In this document: positions 39,314 through 50,200 of the stretch, in pieces | Position numbering within the stretch: the first letter of the stretch is position 1 | Layout of the letters: each line of letters starts with the position of its first letter | NCBI RefSeq assembly: GCF_002443255.2 | Contig: NW_019211457.1 | Location: forward strand, 36,772,105 to 36,836,104 | Direction of reading: 5' to 3' | From: Varroa destructor | Taxonomy: Eukaryota > Arthropoda > Arachnida > Mesostigmata > Varroidae | DNA length: 64,000 nucleotides | Made by a program: the position numbers and the translations under genes | Notes under the pieces: generated by a model | What the model saw: only the letters and a program-made list of their open reading frames with translations | What the model was told of the DNA's origin: nothing | Databases searched by the model: none

Positions 39314-39929
39314 GTATGTGGCTGCTGCCTACTGGCAAGCAAGCAAGTACTATTAGTGTAACGTACGTACAATAGATGGTGGCAATGCTAAATAACCGAA
39401 TGTTAAATTTGCTTCTGTGGCAGTACGGATCTCCCCGTTCCCCAGGTACCTCCGAGCTTGCGAGTCTGAATGTAGATGTTGAAACAAAAATCTTTCAAGT
39501 GGATTGACGATATTCAAATGACTGTTTTTTTTTTAAAAAAATGAGCAAGCAGGTCAAAAGAAAATAAGTTCAATGCTTCTCGCCAGAGCAATGTGCTGTT
39601 TATTTGGGAAAGACTTTGCGCTGGATAATGGTACTCGTTTTACCAATACGGTAGAATTAAGCAAAGCTGAATAAACGAGTGCGCCGAACGCTTTAATTAA
39701 ACGTTTGATACTTTCACAAGAGCATATATGTACTCATTAAAACGTCTTCCGGACACCCTGAGCCTTGTTAATTCCTAAAGATGTTAACGAGGCTGAGGTC
39801 GGCTGAGACGAACCTTTCCCCGCAAGGATGAACTCTCTCATTGTGTTAACGACGGGTATTATTGTTATCTACATACGAGTAGAAAAATGATGTCGTTTGT
39901 TGACTTAGGTCGTTTTTTGCTGTTCTTAG

Positions 39930-40061
39930 GTGAGGATAGCGAACGGTTAGACCGCTCCTGGCCGCTCTGGACGGGCGCGCGACAGATCCACGGGCGATTA
40001 CCCAAATGTGTGGGCCTTAATAGGATCTCATTTCACAAGAAAGTAGATCCTCATAGCTCAG
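39930..40061 (+). CDS. Coding exon 11
   Basis: It encodes residues 731-775, phase 1 in and out. The acceptor is TTTTTTGCTGTTCTTAG and the donor CAG|GTAATT. The peptide (EDSERLDRSWPLWTGARQIH and onward to KKVDPHSS) is more ordered-looking than the N-terminal half, with two tryptophans and several basic residues. The exon is GC-rich compared with both flanking introns. This is the last exon I can place without ambiguity. Everything 3' of it depends on which phase-1 acceptor is used. Confidence 0.75.
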
Positions 40062-40237
40062 GTAATTATTGACTAACGTCGATGTATAGTTAAGCCAATA
40101 AGACAGTGCGATTATGTATTATTCGCAGATGATTTATGCCAGAAAAAGGTACGAATCTAATGTTGTAAGCTTAGGGTGCCGTCTGCCACTGAGGACCATA
40201 CAACAGTCCTTCTTCCGTTTCATTCCCGTATGCAAAG

Positions 40238-40374
40238 CATCTCCGCTGAAAAATGGTATCTTTGTTAACCTTAAGACTGTCATGCCCGGCAGAAGCAACA
40301 GTAGAAGTCTGGCCAGAAGTTCTCGGCTGCCGACATTGTCGCCAAACAACATATCTTCGGCGGCAGTCAAATAG
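40238..40374 (+). CDS. Candidate last coding exon (alternative 3' end A)
   Basis: After a pyrimidine-rich tract ending TATGCAAAG at 40237, this segment enters in phase 1, as coding exon 11 requires. It reads about 44 codons to a TAG at 40372-40374. The end is Ser/Arg-rich (GRSNSRSLARSSRLPTLSP). An AATAAA at 40543-40548 would give a short 3' UTR. A competing acceptor at 40128 (ATTATTCGCAG) also enters in phase 1; it would either stop within ten codons or act as a 20-base micro-exon with a donor at 40149. The plus frame is open from 40129 to the stop in phase 0, so the exact acceptor is uncertain. Confidence 0.4.
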
Positions 40375-40542
40375 CTCATGTAATGATTTAGGCTTCAGTA
40401 CGTTTTGCTGGATCCGTCTATAACGTTTCCGGATATAGCTATTTCAGTTGTTCTCAGAGATTGGTTTGTGCTGTCACTAAATGCTACTAATAGCAAGGGT
40501 GCGATCGTTTTACTGCAGTATATTTAGCGACTGGTTTGGCTG

Positions 40543-40548
40543 AATAAA
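40543..40548 (+). terminator. AATAAA polyadenylation signal for 3' end A
   Basis: A canonical AATAAA lies 169 bases after the TAG of the candidate last exon. The hexamer is common in AT-rich DNA, so it supports that model only weakly. Confidence 0.3.
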
Positions 40549-41670
40549 ATTTAAATAGATTCACAGGGCAGCAATAACTTAGCGAGGAGCTAATGGCCAA
40601 TGTCACGATGTCATAGGCCGCAGGAACTAGTTTAATTCTGATGCAAAAAAAAGCTCCTGATAATAGTATAAACTTGTATGACCTAAACGAGAATAAGTGA
40701 TAATATTGTAGAACGGTTTTTGTTATATATTGAAGCTTTGGATGATTCTCTTTCGTTAAAATGCCTTACGTATTTATGAAGCACGTATACGCAGGTAGCA
40801 TAGAGGTTGTTCATGCTTTGTAAAGATACGACAAAAAACCTTATTATTAACCTGCATTCATTTAGTTAGGACTGAGGCACTGTGTAGCAGCTCGTCTAAT
40901 TTTTACTAAATTTCCTATTTTACAAAATAGATATAATGACAAATAAAAAAAAGTTCCTCAGACCCAAATGTAAAAACAACTGTATTCAGTAAATACCAAA
41001 AACAATTCATAGCAGGTCAGTTATAGACTGGAAACTTTCATGGGGGACCGTTGTAGCTATGTAGTTATTGTAAAGAACAATTTATTAAGCTGACTGTTTA
41101 ATTTTTGGAAAAGTTTGCCGCTGCGAGATAGCTCAGAGACTTCATAGCATATAAGCATAATTTTAACATTCAGATCAATATGGTTGGTTTAGGCTATACA
41201 AGCCGTGAGCCATCAGTTAAAGGGCACGCTCGGATAACGTGATTCTGTAACTGACTAGTGGTAGTAGAGCAGTCGTTACCGCCAGTACGATAAAGAGCTT
41301 GTTATTCGGTGCGTTTTGTGAGGCAACGATGACGAAAACTTACGATCAACTTGCGCGCGCATTGTCTTCATGTAATCAAAAGACCCGTATGAGAACAACT
41401 GTCCTCGTTATCTTTTGCTCAGGCTACTAGGATTGGCCAAATGATCCTTCATCAGACTCGAATAGTCATCAATGTCTGGCACTATTAGAAAGCTTGCTAT
41501 TTCTTAATGGCTTGTTCAAGCAAACGAGCAAGCCAAAACAGAGAGTACCAAGTATACGAAAAGGTTTCATCTATGATCTAAATAAAACAAATAACGGTCA
41601 ACGTAAAGGACAGTCTCTTCTAACCAGCTAACTTTTCTACCATTTGATGTGTATGCTGTCTGCCGTGCAG

Positions 41671-41758
41671 GTATAACGTACGTATTGTTATGTGAATGTC
41701 CGCGCATTATGGATTATTTGACGGAAGCTTGCGTTCTCGTCGACCAATTGCGAGCTAG
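41671..41758 (+). CDS. Candidate internal exon (alternative 3' end B, first part)
   Basis: The acceptor is strong (TGCTGTCTGCCGTGCAG) and the segment enters in phase 1, so it can follow coding exon 11 directly. It reads ITYVLLCECPRIMDYL and on to VDQLRA, then leaves in phase 2 at AG|GTGTTG, a mediocre donor. Joined to 43994-44087 it restores an Arg codon and gives a charged C-terminus. Without the splice, the frame runs on to a TGA near 41803. Codon choice is more AT-rich than in the firm exons. Confidence 0.3.
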
Positions 41759-42136
41759 GTGTTGCGGGTACACCGCTCTCTATCGGGTTATCGACAGTTT
41801 CTGATCAACAACGATTCTGAAAACAGCCATAAACGCTTCTGAAACGATTCAGCGTCACTGCTACCTCGACGACGACACAATCCGTAATGACCGTCGCAAC
41901 AGCGAAAGCTGATTCGATATCAGAGTCTGTCACGCTGCTCGCAGTAACAAAGATCAGCAGTGGATCAGACCAGCCGCTGCTCCTAACGTGATGCCCAACT
42001 CCATCTGGCAGAAACTCGTCACCCTCCTGTTATTAATCGTTTGCCATCGACCGAAGTTTCTGAATATAGCAAACAAACACTCTCAGAGGACTCGTGCATT
42101 AGCTCTACATTTCGAGCTCTTTTTCATACCCGATGA

Positions 42137-42141
42137 AAGAA

Positions 42142-42185
<44 letters not shown>
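42137..42185. repeat. Poly-A plus (TA)n microsatellite
   Basis: A run of A followed by about 17 TA units. Confidence 0.9.
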
Positions 42186-42189
<4 letters not shown>

Positions 42190-42503
42190 AAAGAAGGAAA
42201 GGAGGGAGGCAAGATGGCCGGCGAGAGGTCCGTCCGTTACATGAGTACTGTGTCATCTTGTGTTATGCGCAATTCGGTCTGAATAAATAAGTACAATAAT
42301 TGTTTTATCTCGTTGATATTGTACGGTTTCAAAATTGCTTGCGCATTGCACAAAGGTAGCCTAGCGATCAACGCTATTCCCGTTGTTAGTAGTACCGATT
42401 ACCAGAATATTGACCGCAGCAAAATGGAGTGGCCACGGTGGTGACCGCTTTGATCTGTGATCTGTTTATTACTAGAACTTAAATGCAACTGTTATTGATT
42501 GTT

Positions 42504-42549
42504 ATTCTTCTTCTTCTTGTTCTTCTTCTTCTTCTTCTTCCTCTTCTAC
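42504..42549. repeat. (TTC)n microsatellite
   Basis: Fourteen or so TTC units with one TTG and a few edge variants. Confidence 0.9.
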
Positions 42550-43662
42550 TACTGCGATTGCTAAGCTAAATAGATGCGTGTACACGCTGTAACGTTGTAC
42601 TGAACAATTTTTACTTAGCGGGTAGTCAGTCTATGCAGCGGACACTTAGTATAATGTCAGATTGGTGAGTGCGCCCTAATCCGTGCGCGCCACGATTTTG
42701 AAATAAAAATTACGATAGTCTGATTCGAAGAATGGAACAAGTATTTGTGCACGATGCGCACAACCACTAAAACTCACCGATACATGTATTTAACGGCGAT
42801 GTATTTAGTTTCCTATAGAGCAGTCAGCGGGCGACCATGTAATGCCTGATACATTAATAGCTGGAAGGCGGAACGTTAAAATAATAATGCTGATAGCTCA
42901 AAGGCAATAATCTCGGTCTGATGTGTACAGACGATGATGACACTGAGCTAGTTGTCAATAGGGCTGACAAACTGTGATGTTGGTCATGGGATGACGATAG
43001 CCTTCAAATAACCTGGGAAAACGATGCGAATTAACTGAATTAGCATCGGAAAGGAAAAACGTTTACAAATAGATGCACGTTTATAATCTACGTACAGCCT
43101 CAAATATATACACGAGGAAAAATCCGAGTACATAGCTATACGTTTGCCGAACACATATACATACATTAATATTCATACAAGAAATTATGGAGATAAAGTG
43201 ATACTGCTAATAATAGCGACACCGTAATTATTCAATTTACAATTTTAAAATAATTGTACATGTACACACTGGACCATTAAGGCTTACTCAAATCGATTCC
43301 ATTCGAAAGGCATTTATAGCCAACAAAAAAAGTGTGCAAGAGAGGAAGAACTACAATGGGGAAAGATAAACAGGTCGGATGGGAGAGAACATGCCGTCCT
43401 TTTTGTAAAGGTCAACAAGCCAAGGAAAGGGATGATGCCTTCGTAGCAAATGAAAAAGATTAGCATCGTCAATTGTATGCAATGCAATGCGGTCATTGCG
43501 GCGATGATATAAAAATTTATGCACGGAAAGGGTGATGCTGATAACTGTGCATAATCAATATAACATATAGCAACGAACAGTTCGAGTCCCGTGCCTCCGT
43601 CAGGCATCTGCTTCAGGCGACCCAGAGTGTTTCCATGAGATCACGCATTCAGGCTTCCAGTC

Positions 43663-43666
<4 letters not shown>

Positions 43667-43698
<32 letters not shown>
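43667..43698. repeat. (TA)n microsatellite
   Basis: Sixteen TA units. Confidence 0.95.
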
Positions 43699-43699
<1 letters not shown>

Positions 43700-43993
43700 G
43701 GAAAGAGAAATCCAGGTGCATGTACTAGCCAGAATATACGGTATTGAATTGTGGCTACAAATAACTAACAAGGGTAAGTATTAAGTAACACTCGTGCGTC
43801 AGTCTGTGAAAAAAAAAGTATGTAAAATGTGTAGAATTTATACACGTCTATCCAATTACTCAAGGACACACCACTAACGTATTTGAGATCGGATCCATCA
43901 GTGGTTGAACCCTCGCCTAAGCAATCTCGCTGGAAATCGTTCGTGGAATTCCGTCTGGAATTGCATTTCTTCTGATTGTACGGCCGTGTGCAG

Positions 43994-44087
43994 ACTCTAC
44001 CCTGAATCTGTTAGAGACACAGAGGCTCTGTTACGTAACACTGACCGAAGCCGCAGGAAGAATATTGACCTAACAGACGAGGACTAG
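43994..44087 (+). CDS. Candidate last exon (alternative 3' end B, second part)
   Basis: After GTACGGCCGTGTGCAG it enters in phase 2, matching the donor at 41759. It reads LYPESVRDTEALLRNTDRS, then RRKNIDLTDED, to a TAG at 44085-44087. The highly charged end looks like a natural C-terminus. AATAAA hexamers follow at about 44649 and 44863. No family is recognised. It could equally belong to a different transcript or be an open segment by chance. Confidence 0.3.
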
Positions 44088-45493
44088 TATTTTGACGGCG
44101 ACGCCAATGATCAAAGCATACTTCTGTGACGATGCTCTCCCAGTTAGGCCTAGCAGCAGTCTCCTAATAGTGACTCAACTTGACGCACCACATTATCCGT
44201 TCATGGTATAACGCACATCCTAGAGGTTGCGACATAATGACGCGATACAATCTCATTTAGTATTTTAGCACCTTGTCATCACGAGTGCCCTTCCTTTCAC
44301 GATGACGCGTTGTTCTATTAGATTTTCAGAAGGCACTGAAAATTCCACTTCACCTAACATTGTGGAGACCCAAAGCTGTTCTATTACGAACGAAGAACAC
44401 AAATTAGTTGAAAGATAGTGGCCCAACAATTTTAAGACCTTATTATAAACTATGTGCAATATGGTCTAGACTCTGTGTCTATAAACCCCAAATTACGCTT
44501 CAGATGCACTTTTCTTAAAATGATTCTACTAGAGCAGTTATTATTTATTATCATTAAGAAGGCAGAAGCACGAATCAGGCCCCCTCATCAATTATCAGGG
44601 CCCCTATCTACAAATCTTCGCACTGTAAATGCACTAATAGTTTTATTGAATAAACACTTTCGTGTACTAGATAAAGTGCAGTTTATCAAATTTTATTCTG
44701 CAATTGTCTTATAATGTACCGGAAGGCATTTTGGTCACAACAATATAAAAGGAATAAGAGAACCACGCACAGCGGCAAATCCCAAACATGACCATTTCAT
44801 CTTAATAACCCCTAATAGAATGCTGTTGCCCCTTAAAACTGCGACTGAGACCAGAACATTTTGGGAATAAAGTTTAACTGAGTCCTATCATATTAGTACG
44901 ATCGTTAATGAGTCATGCAGGTATCTAGATTTTAGTCATGTAGTCCATACGCGTAGATGTGCGTAAATTGACGTTACTGTCGGGTGTGCGCCATCTGGAT
45001 CCATTAAATGATACGATTTCGTCTTGAAAATCCGCATCTACCATACCTACATTTGCTATCAACTAAGCCATACGAGCCAATGTAGTGCCGGTGACATTAA
45101 ACTCATTGAAAAAATCGCTACCATCGCACAGTAAACCTGAGCGACTAAACAAAAATGACGTGATTACAAAGCAAAAAATAACAGAGCAGAAAATATCAAC
45201 AATCTAACAGGAAAAACAGTTAAAATAGCAGACGACGCGGACATATTAACAGACAGGGTCTGAGTTTTAGTGAGATGGGTCCATAGGTCGTAGATCGTCG
45301 TCGCAGGCGCCCTGACAAAAGACACTCGTGTGTTCCGAGTTCGTCATCGTAACACATTTCGACAGTTTTTCCTCTATCGGCTATATAATAAACGAACAAA
45401 GAAGAACGGAAGATCTGTCCGTGCATCAGTCATTACGAAAGAAAGATCGGCAAAAAACAGATGTCGACATTCACCTATCTCGAATCCTTTTTT

Positions 45494-45581
45494 CTCAAAT
45501 CACAGAAACAACCGCCCGAATACAATAACGTCACAGACCGCCATCAGCAGCTACGTCAACAACTGCAACAAAAAACAGAAA
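45494..45581 (+). repeat. Left copy of a diverged inverted repeat
   Basis: Its core (45524-45573) matches the reverse complement of 46375-46424 at 42 of 50 positions by eye; ACAGACCGCCAT and AGCTACGTCAA are identical in both copies. Outside the core the match continues on the 5' side as TCAAATCA, with a 14-base insertion in this copy, then fades. In one frame both copies encode a QTAI-S/N-SYVN-like peptide. Probably two copies of one dispersed element. Confidence 0.7.
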
Positions 45582-46041
45582 TCCATTGACTGAGGTCACA
45601 CAGGCAGGTAAACCTAGAGCTGAGCATGAACGAAGGCTGAACAGAGAATGAAGATTTAGAGCAAGAGAGAAAAGTGTAAAAATAAATAGAATAATAAAAA
45701 GCGTCTCCGTGATATAGCTGTATACATTAACAATTATATATATAGTATGGAACACGACGATTCTTATATGATTCGTGCACAGATGTGTCCAACGTGTGAG
45801 ATAAACAGTAATAACAAGCATGTAGCCGTTCCCTGACCTATAATAGGGTGTGATAAACTAATTGACCTAGTACCAGCATAAACTAGGCAGACGTTCATTG
45901 ATTGCGTATTTCTGCAGTGAAGCTCATCAGCGAGTGAGGAAGGGAGAGCATAGGTGCTATTCCTTGGTGCGGACAAGAACAATCAGGTGAATGTATACAG
46001 TGCGTAACAAATGTTGGCTGTGTTTAATAGCCCGTACTGAA

Positions 46042-46067
46042 TTATATATATATATATATATATATAT
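46042..46067. repeat. (TA)n microsatellite
   Basis: About 12 TA units, located between the two inverted repeat copies. Confidence 0.95.
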
Positions 46068-46360
46068 GCGTAAAAAACGAAATGGGAAGATAACTAATGG
46101 TATAGAGCTTGTTGTGCCTAAGGTCCAGCGACGAAAGCATGTTAGCTGTCGGCAAGGTGATAATAATAATATGTGAGACTCCATCAAAAGAATCAGGAGT
46201 CAGATAATAGGAAAGACAAGGAGATTATAGCCTGAGTCAAAGAAGAATTGATTCAACAAATTATCACTATGTGGCAAGAAGCTTGATAACTTAATGCCGC
46301 AGAATATCTTCAATGCGGATAAAATGATGGCATGTTAACTGAATACGGCTGGCGTTTTTT

Positions 46361-46435
46361 TCGTTTTTTTTTGCTGTAGCTATTGACGTAGCTGTTAATG
46401 GCGGTCTGTAACATTATTGTCTCTATGATTTGATA
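46361..46435 (-). repeat. Right copy of a diverged inverted repeat
   Basis: Opposite-orientation partner of 45494-45581, about 800 bases away, with a (TA)n array at 46042-46067 in between. A minus-strand ORF (46310-46507) runs through it. The two could be the arms of a degraded foldback or terminal-inverted-repeat transposon, or two independent insertions. Confidence 0.7.
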
Positions 46436-47194
46436 TAAGGGACCTATATGGATTTTGAGTGACTGTAGTGAGAACTGCAGATGTATCTTTTGTTGATTAT
46501 TGAGCATATTGCCTGTATGTTATGCACGCGGGAGCTCAAATGTGCATGGGTGATACTAACACGCCCAGAAGCTTCATGGTGTGTGCTTGATTAAATCGGG
46601 TCGAGACACAACAAAATATCGCCCACCGTTACTTGAGCCGCTATGGTAAAGAACAAAATTCTTGGGTAGAATTGCGTAGGTATCAAAAAGTTGAATGAGA
46701 TAAGGCCCGTTTTCATTTTTTTTTTGCTGAAATTTTAGAACAGTGACAAACTCATAGGCCACTGAATTGAAGGTTGCCTTCAGCGAGGCCATATGCAGAA
46801 ATTTTGGAATATGAATAGCGTAAGCATTACATATATTATGCAATTTCTGTACATGAATGTTCAAATAAACAGAGCGAAGATCGATCAAAAGACAAAAATG
46901 ATCCTAAGAAGCTGTGACGAAAAAAAAAAAAATTGACGTTTTCAATAATTTTTACTATTGCATCTATAATGTTTGCTTATGGCCCAAAATGAAGATGTCT
47001 TGCTTTAAAAAGGACGCTGATGTTTGTTTTGGCTTCGTAACTGCTGTATTGTCCTACTAACTGTTCTAACGTTTTATGAGCCGTCGGCAAATAGAAACGT
47101 GGGTCTACTAGAGGTTCGGCGTTCACTTGTCATGCAGACGCCATATTGTGGTTGTATGTGAGCGAATTAGTACAGAATATTACGTGACAGGATC

Positions 47195-47213
47195 AATAAT
47201 AATAATAATAATG
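47195..47213. repeat. (AAT)n short microsatellite
   Basis: Six AAT units. Confidence 0.85.
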
Positions 47214-50200
47214 TTAAAAGCCAGGACTGAGGCTGTATGATAGGTGTACAGAAAAGCTGAATTTTTCTAATCTAGTTAAATGTTTATTTTGATTTTGTTC
47301 AATTGTCATTATTTGTATTACATTGTATATTTTTATAGTGACATATGATAAAAGAAAGGTTTGATCGAATTCTAGAGTTAATCTGCCTAGTTCTTTTTTT
47401 ATATCTGATAACTACAACAGTCTGTTAAGGTAAACTTCGGTCGATATCTCTAATCAAATCAACAACCGAGAGTTTGGTAACAATTTGCCTTTGATGCAGT
47501 ATCTGTAGGGGACCACTATGAATAGCATGAACAAAGGTAAATGCACGCAAGAAAAAAGCAAAGAGATAAAGCGGATATCTCGTTATTTGCAACATACACA
47601 CGAGTGCTGATATACTGAACATTATAGGTTAGCTAGCTAGTAGTAGAAACGATTAGAAGGAACCAGTTTACTGATGCAAGATATCGGTTAACGAAGTGTC
47701 GGTTTTAGAGACGAGGCGACGAAACAGGCTTGACAATAGAGATAAACATAGATCAAAATAGTAGAGCACACTATAACCTTATCGTACTTTTTGAGTTTTT
47801 GTTTCGGTCGTCACTGTTCGCGTATTACAAAGAAATCATTGTGGGCATTGAAAATCTCACGAACTTGAGGGCAAGCCAGTAATAGAACTTTTGCTCTATA
47901 TTTTTTTCTACATATATACTTCAAACCAATTGTCGATTTGCTCTTCGTAGTGTTATTATACATAGCTTTTTTACAACCTTGGCTTTCCGACTTATGTGAT
48001 TGAATTAAAATTGGTAAAGTCGAAATTATAAGCCGAAACTAGTAGTCTGTCTTTTTTTTTTTGTTTTGTTAATTTGAGATCGTTTTAAAGCCATCAGACG
48101 AGTCTTTCGATAATCATTTATTCAACCCAGCTGACATGCAGTCAGCGTTATTTCAACATTAAACATTTACTAGCTGATTTCAATATGCACTTGGATATAT
48201 TTTAGCACGGGCCCTATGAAAACATACTTTAAGCACACGCAGAATTACTGCCTTTAATAATAACTCGGAAGCGATTCAGCTTTATTTTCTATGCCAAACA
48301 AGCCTCCGTTGGACATACTATAGGTTTTTTCAGGTGGTCTCTGGCATTTTTCTCGTATTTCCAGACGATCGGACCATAAAGTGACAACTGGTACTTCCTG
48401 TAGACAGACTTTGATGTCGCTGGTATGGCATCGAGTGCCGAAACAGAAGGAAAGGCAAGAAAAAACTTTTTAAAATAGAAAATATGTATGATTAAGAATA
48501 AGCAGACACGGGAATCGGGCAAATGTACAATTATCAACGCTTTTAATTAGCCCCAAGTGACATATCACAATTACTTTCTACGTAAACAAACGATACTAAT
48601 TAAACTCTACCTTAAAATTATATCTATAAATGTTATAAACGCTTTGAGATATATACAGCTGCGAGCTAATTTTACACTGTGTCAAGGTGCGATTACACTG
48701 TTGTATAAGGCTAGCATTAGAATTTCTACCAAATCGTTTCTCAATTTTCAAGTAACAATTGCAGATTCAATATCTTCCGATGTACTTTTATTACTGTGTG
48801 TACCGAGGATCAAAGAGCATGAGCAAAACTAATAATTTACTAAATAGGCCTCTCGAGCGAATAGGCCAACAAACATCTATCCATATGTATGCCGACAGGA
48901 TAATGAGCGTAATCGCGGCAGGTATGTCCTTGTATAATACTTAACTCAATCCGGTCTACGAATCTCGAGCAAATGTATGCCAATTAACTCTTAAAAGCAA
49001 GCGCATAATTATGAGCAGTATCTGTACGCTATGCCGTCAGCTTGTAAGCCATCTTTATCGAAAGGGATATTCGGACGAGTTTTTTTTACAAGTGCTAACA
49101 GAAACCTTCCTAGCAGACGTGCTGATCCCACGTGACTATCATCGGCGCTGCAGCTTCAGCTTGAACCCAAACCAGACCAGACCAGCTTGCGTTAATCAAA
49201 CGATTCGTATCCATGTTTGTTCAGCTTGTTTTTACTAAGTACAGTGAGCGAACTTGACCAAAGCTTCCGCTTACTCACGCTCCGTAGGCTAGGCCTTACA
49301 CTAATTTGTTCTCATAAAAGGGTGCGTCACTTTGGCCGACCAAACTTGCGGGCATCCAAATGGACTTCTTTGTATCCTTATCTGAAAAACTTATGGCGGC
49401 ACGACGTCTCCTTTACCTTGGAACGTGGGCGCTGACTGGAAATCCGTGTCTATCTATCCACTGTGGGGACATCTTCTTCAACAATTGATTTTCTTATTAA
49501 GGCACCAAAGACGGCCGGCTAATCCATGCTTGAAAGGACTAAGAAGTAAATGGCGCCATAGGAGTTTGTGCGGTGGGAAGGCGTCTAACAATAGTCGGTC
49601 TTTATTGACATTTAGGAGGCAAAGTTTTGCGTTATTATAAGTTTGTGACTTTCATTGTAAAGAGAGCTGGCTTTTTTACAATAGCAAGAGGCCTATTAGA
49701 CGCAGGGCCGCTACTCCGCTTGTCGCAGCTTGTACCTGTTCGTTTGATGCGCGTGACATTAGAAACACGCCCGCATTTTCTAAGATAAAGACCACGAATT
49801 CATAGGAGCGCAGGCAGGAGGTTTGTTTTTAGAATATAAAAAAAAAGATCACCTATTGTTCCCGTGCTTTCGGCCCAAACAGGCCCTCACTGAGACTAAA
49901 AGCATGTAAAACCGATACAGAGGTCTTAACTGTAATTATACAATACAAGACAGATAGCCAGAAATGCAGATTTAGAGCTTTTCACTTTAATCGGACAGCT
50001 TGTGTTTATCTAGGTCTTTTTTTCTTCAGCGTATCCCTTAATGTTGTGCTCTTGCGCTTTTGCTTCAAGTTTAACATCTAAGGCCTTTAGACGTTTTTAT
50101 CTCTTGAGCAATTCTCGAACGGTAACTATCGGAAATTAGCAGCACAAGGAGCTGCGGTGAAGAATAATAGCGTTGAATGTATATGTCCCTCAGGGACATA

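Larger units (their letters stand above)
9901..40374 (+). other. Multi-exon gene locus, Gly/Ser/Pro/His-rich protein of unknown family
   Basis: This entry is the span of the one gene I can build with confidence. Eleven exons on the plus strand are each bounded by AG and GT, and every junction keeps frame: the intron phases in order are 1, 2, 2, 1, 0, 0, 2, 1, 1, 1. Exons are clearly more GC-rich than the introns. With the nearest possible last exon (40238-40374) the product is 819 residues. It is dominated by low-complexity Gly, Ser, Pro, His and Gln, with no signal peptide or membrane segment that I can see. I do not recognise the family. A nuclear or cytoplasmic scaffold or regulator would suit such a composition, but that is inference. 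The 3' end is unresolved and could reach 56893. Confidence 0.8.

Noticed and set aside
43575..43606. tRNA-like B box (GTTCGAGTCCC)
   Set aside because: The flanking bases do not form a T-arm stem and no acceptor stem or A box lies at the right distance.
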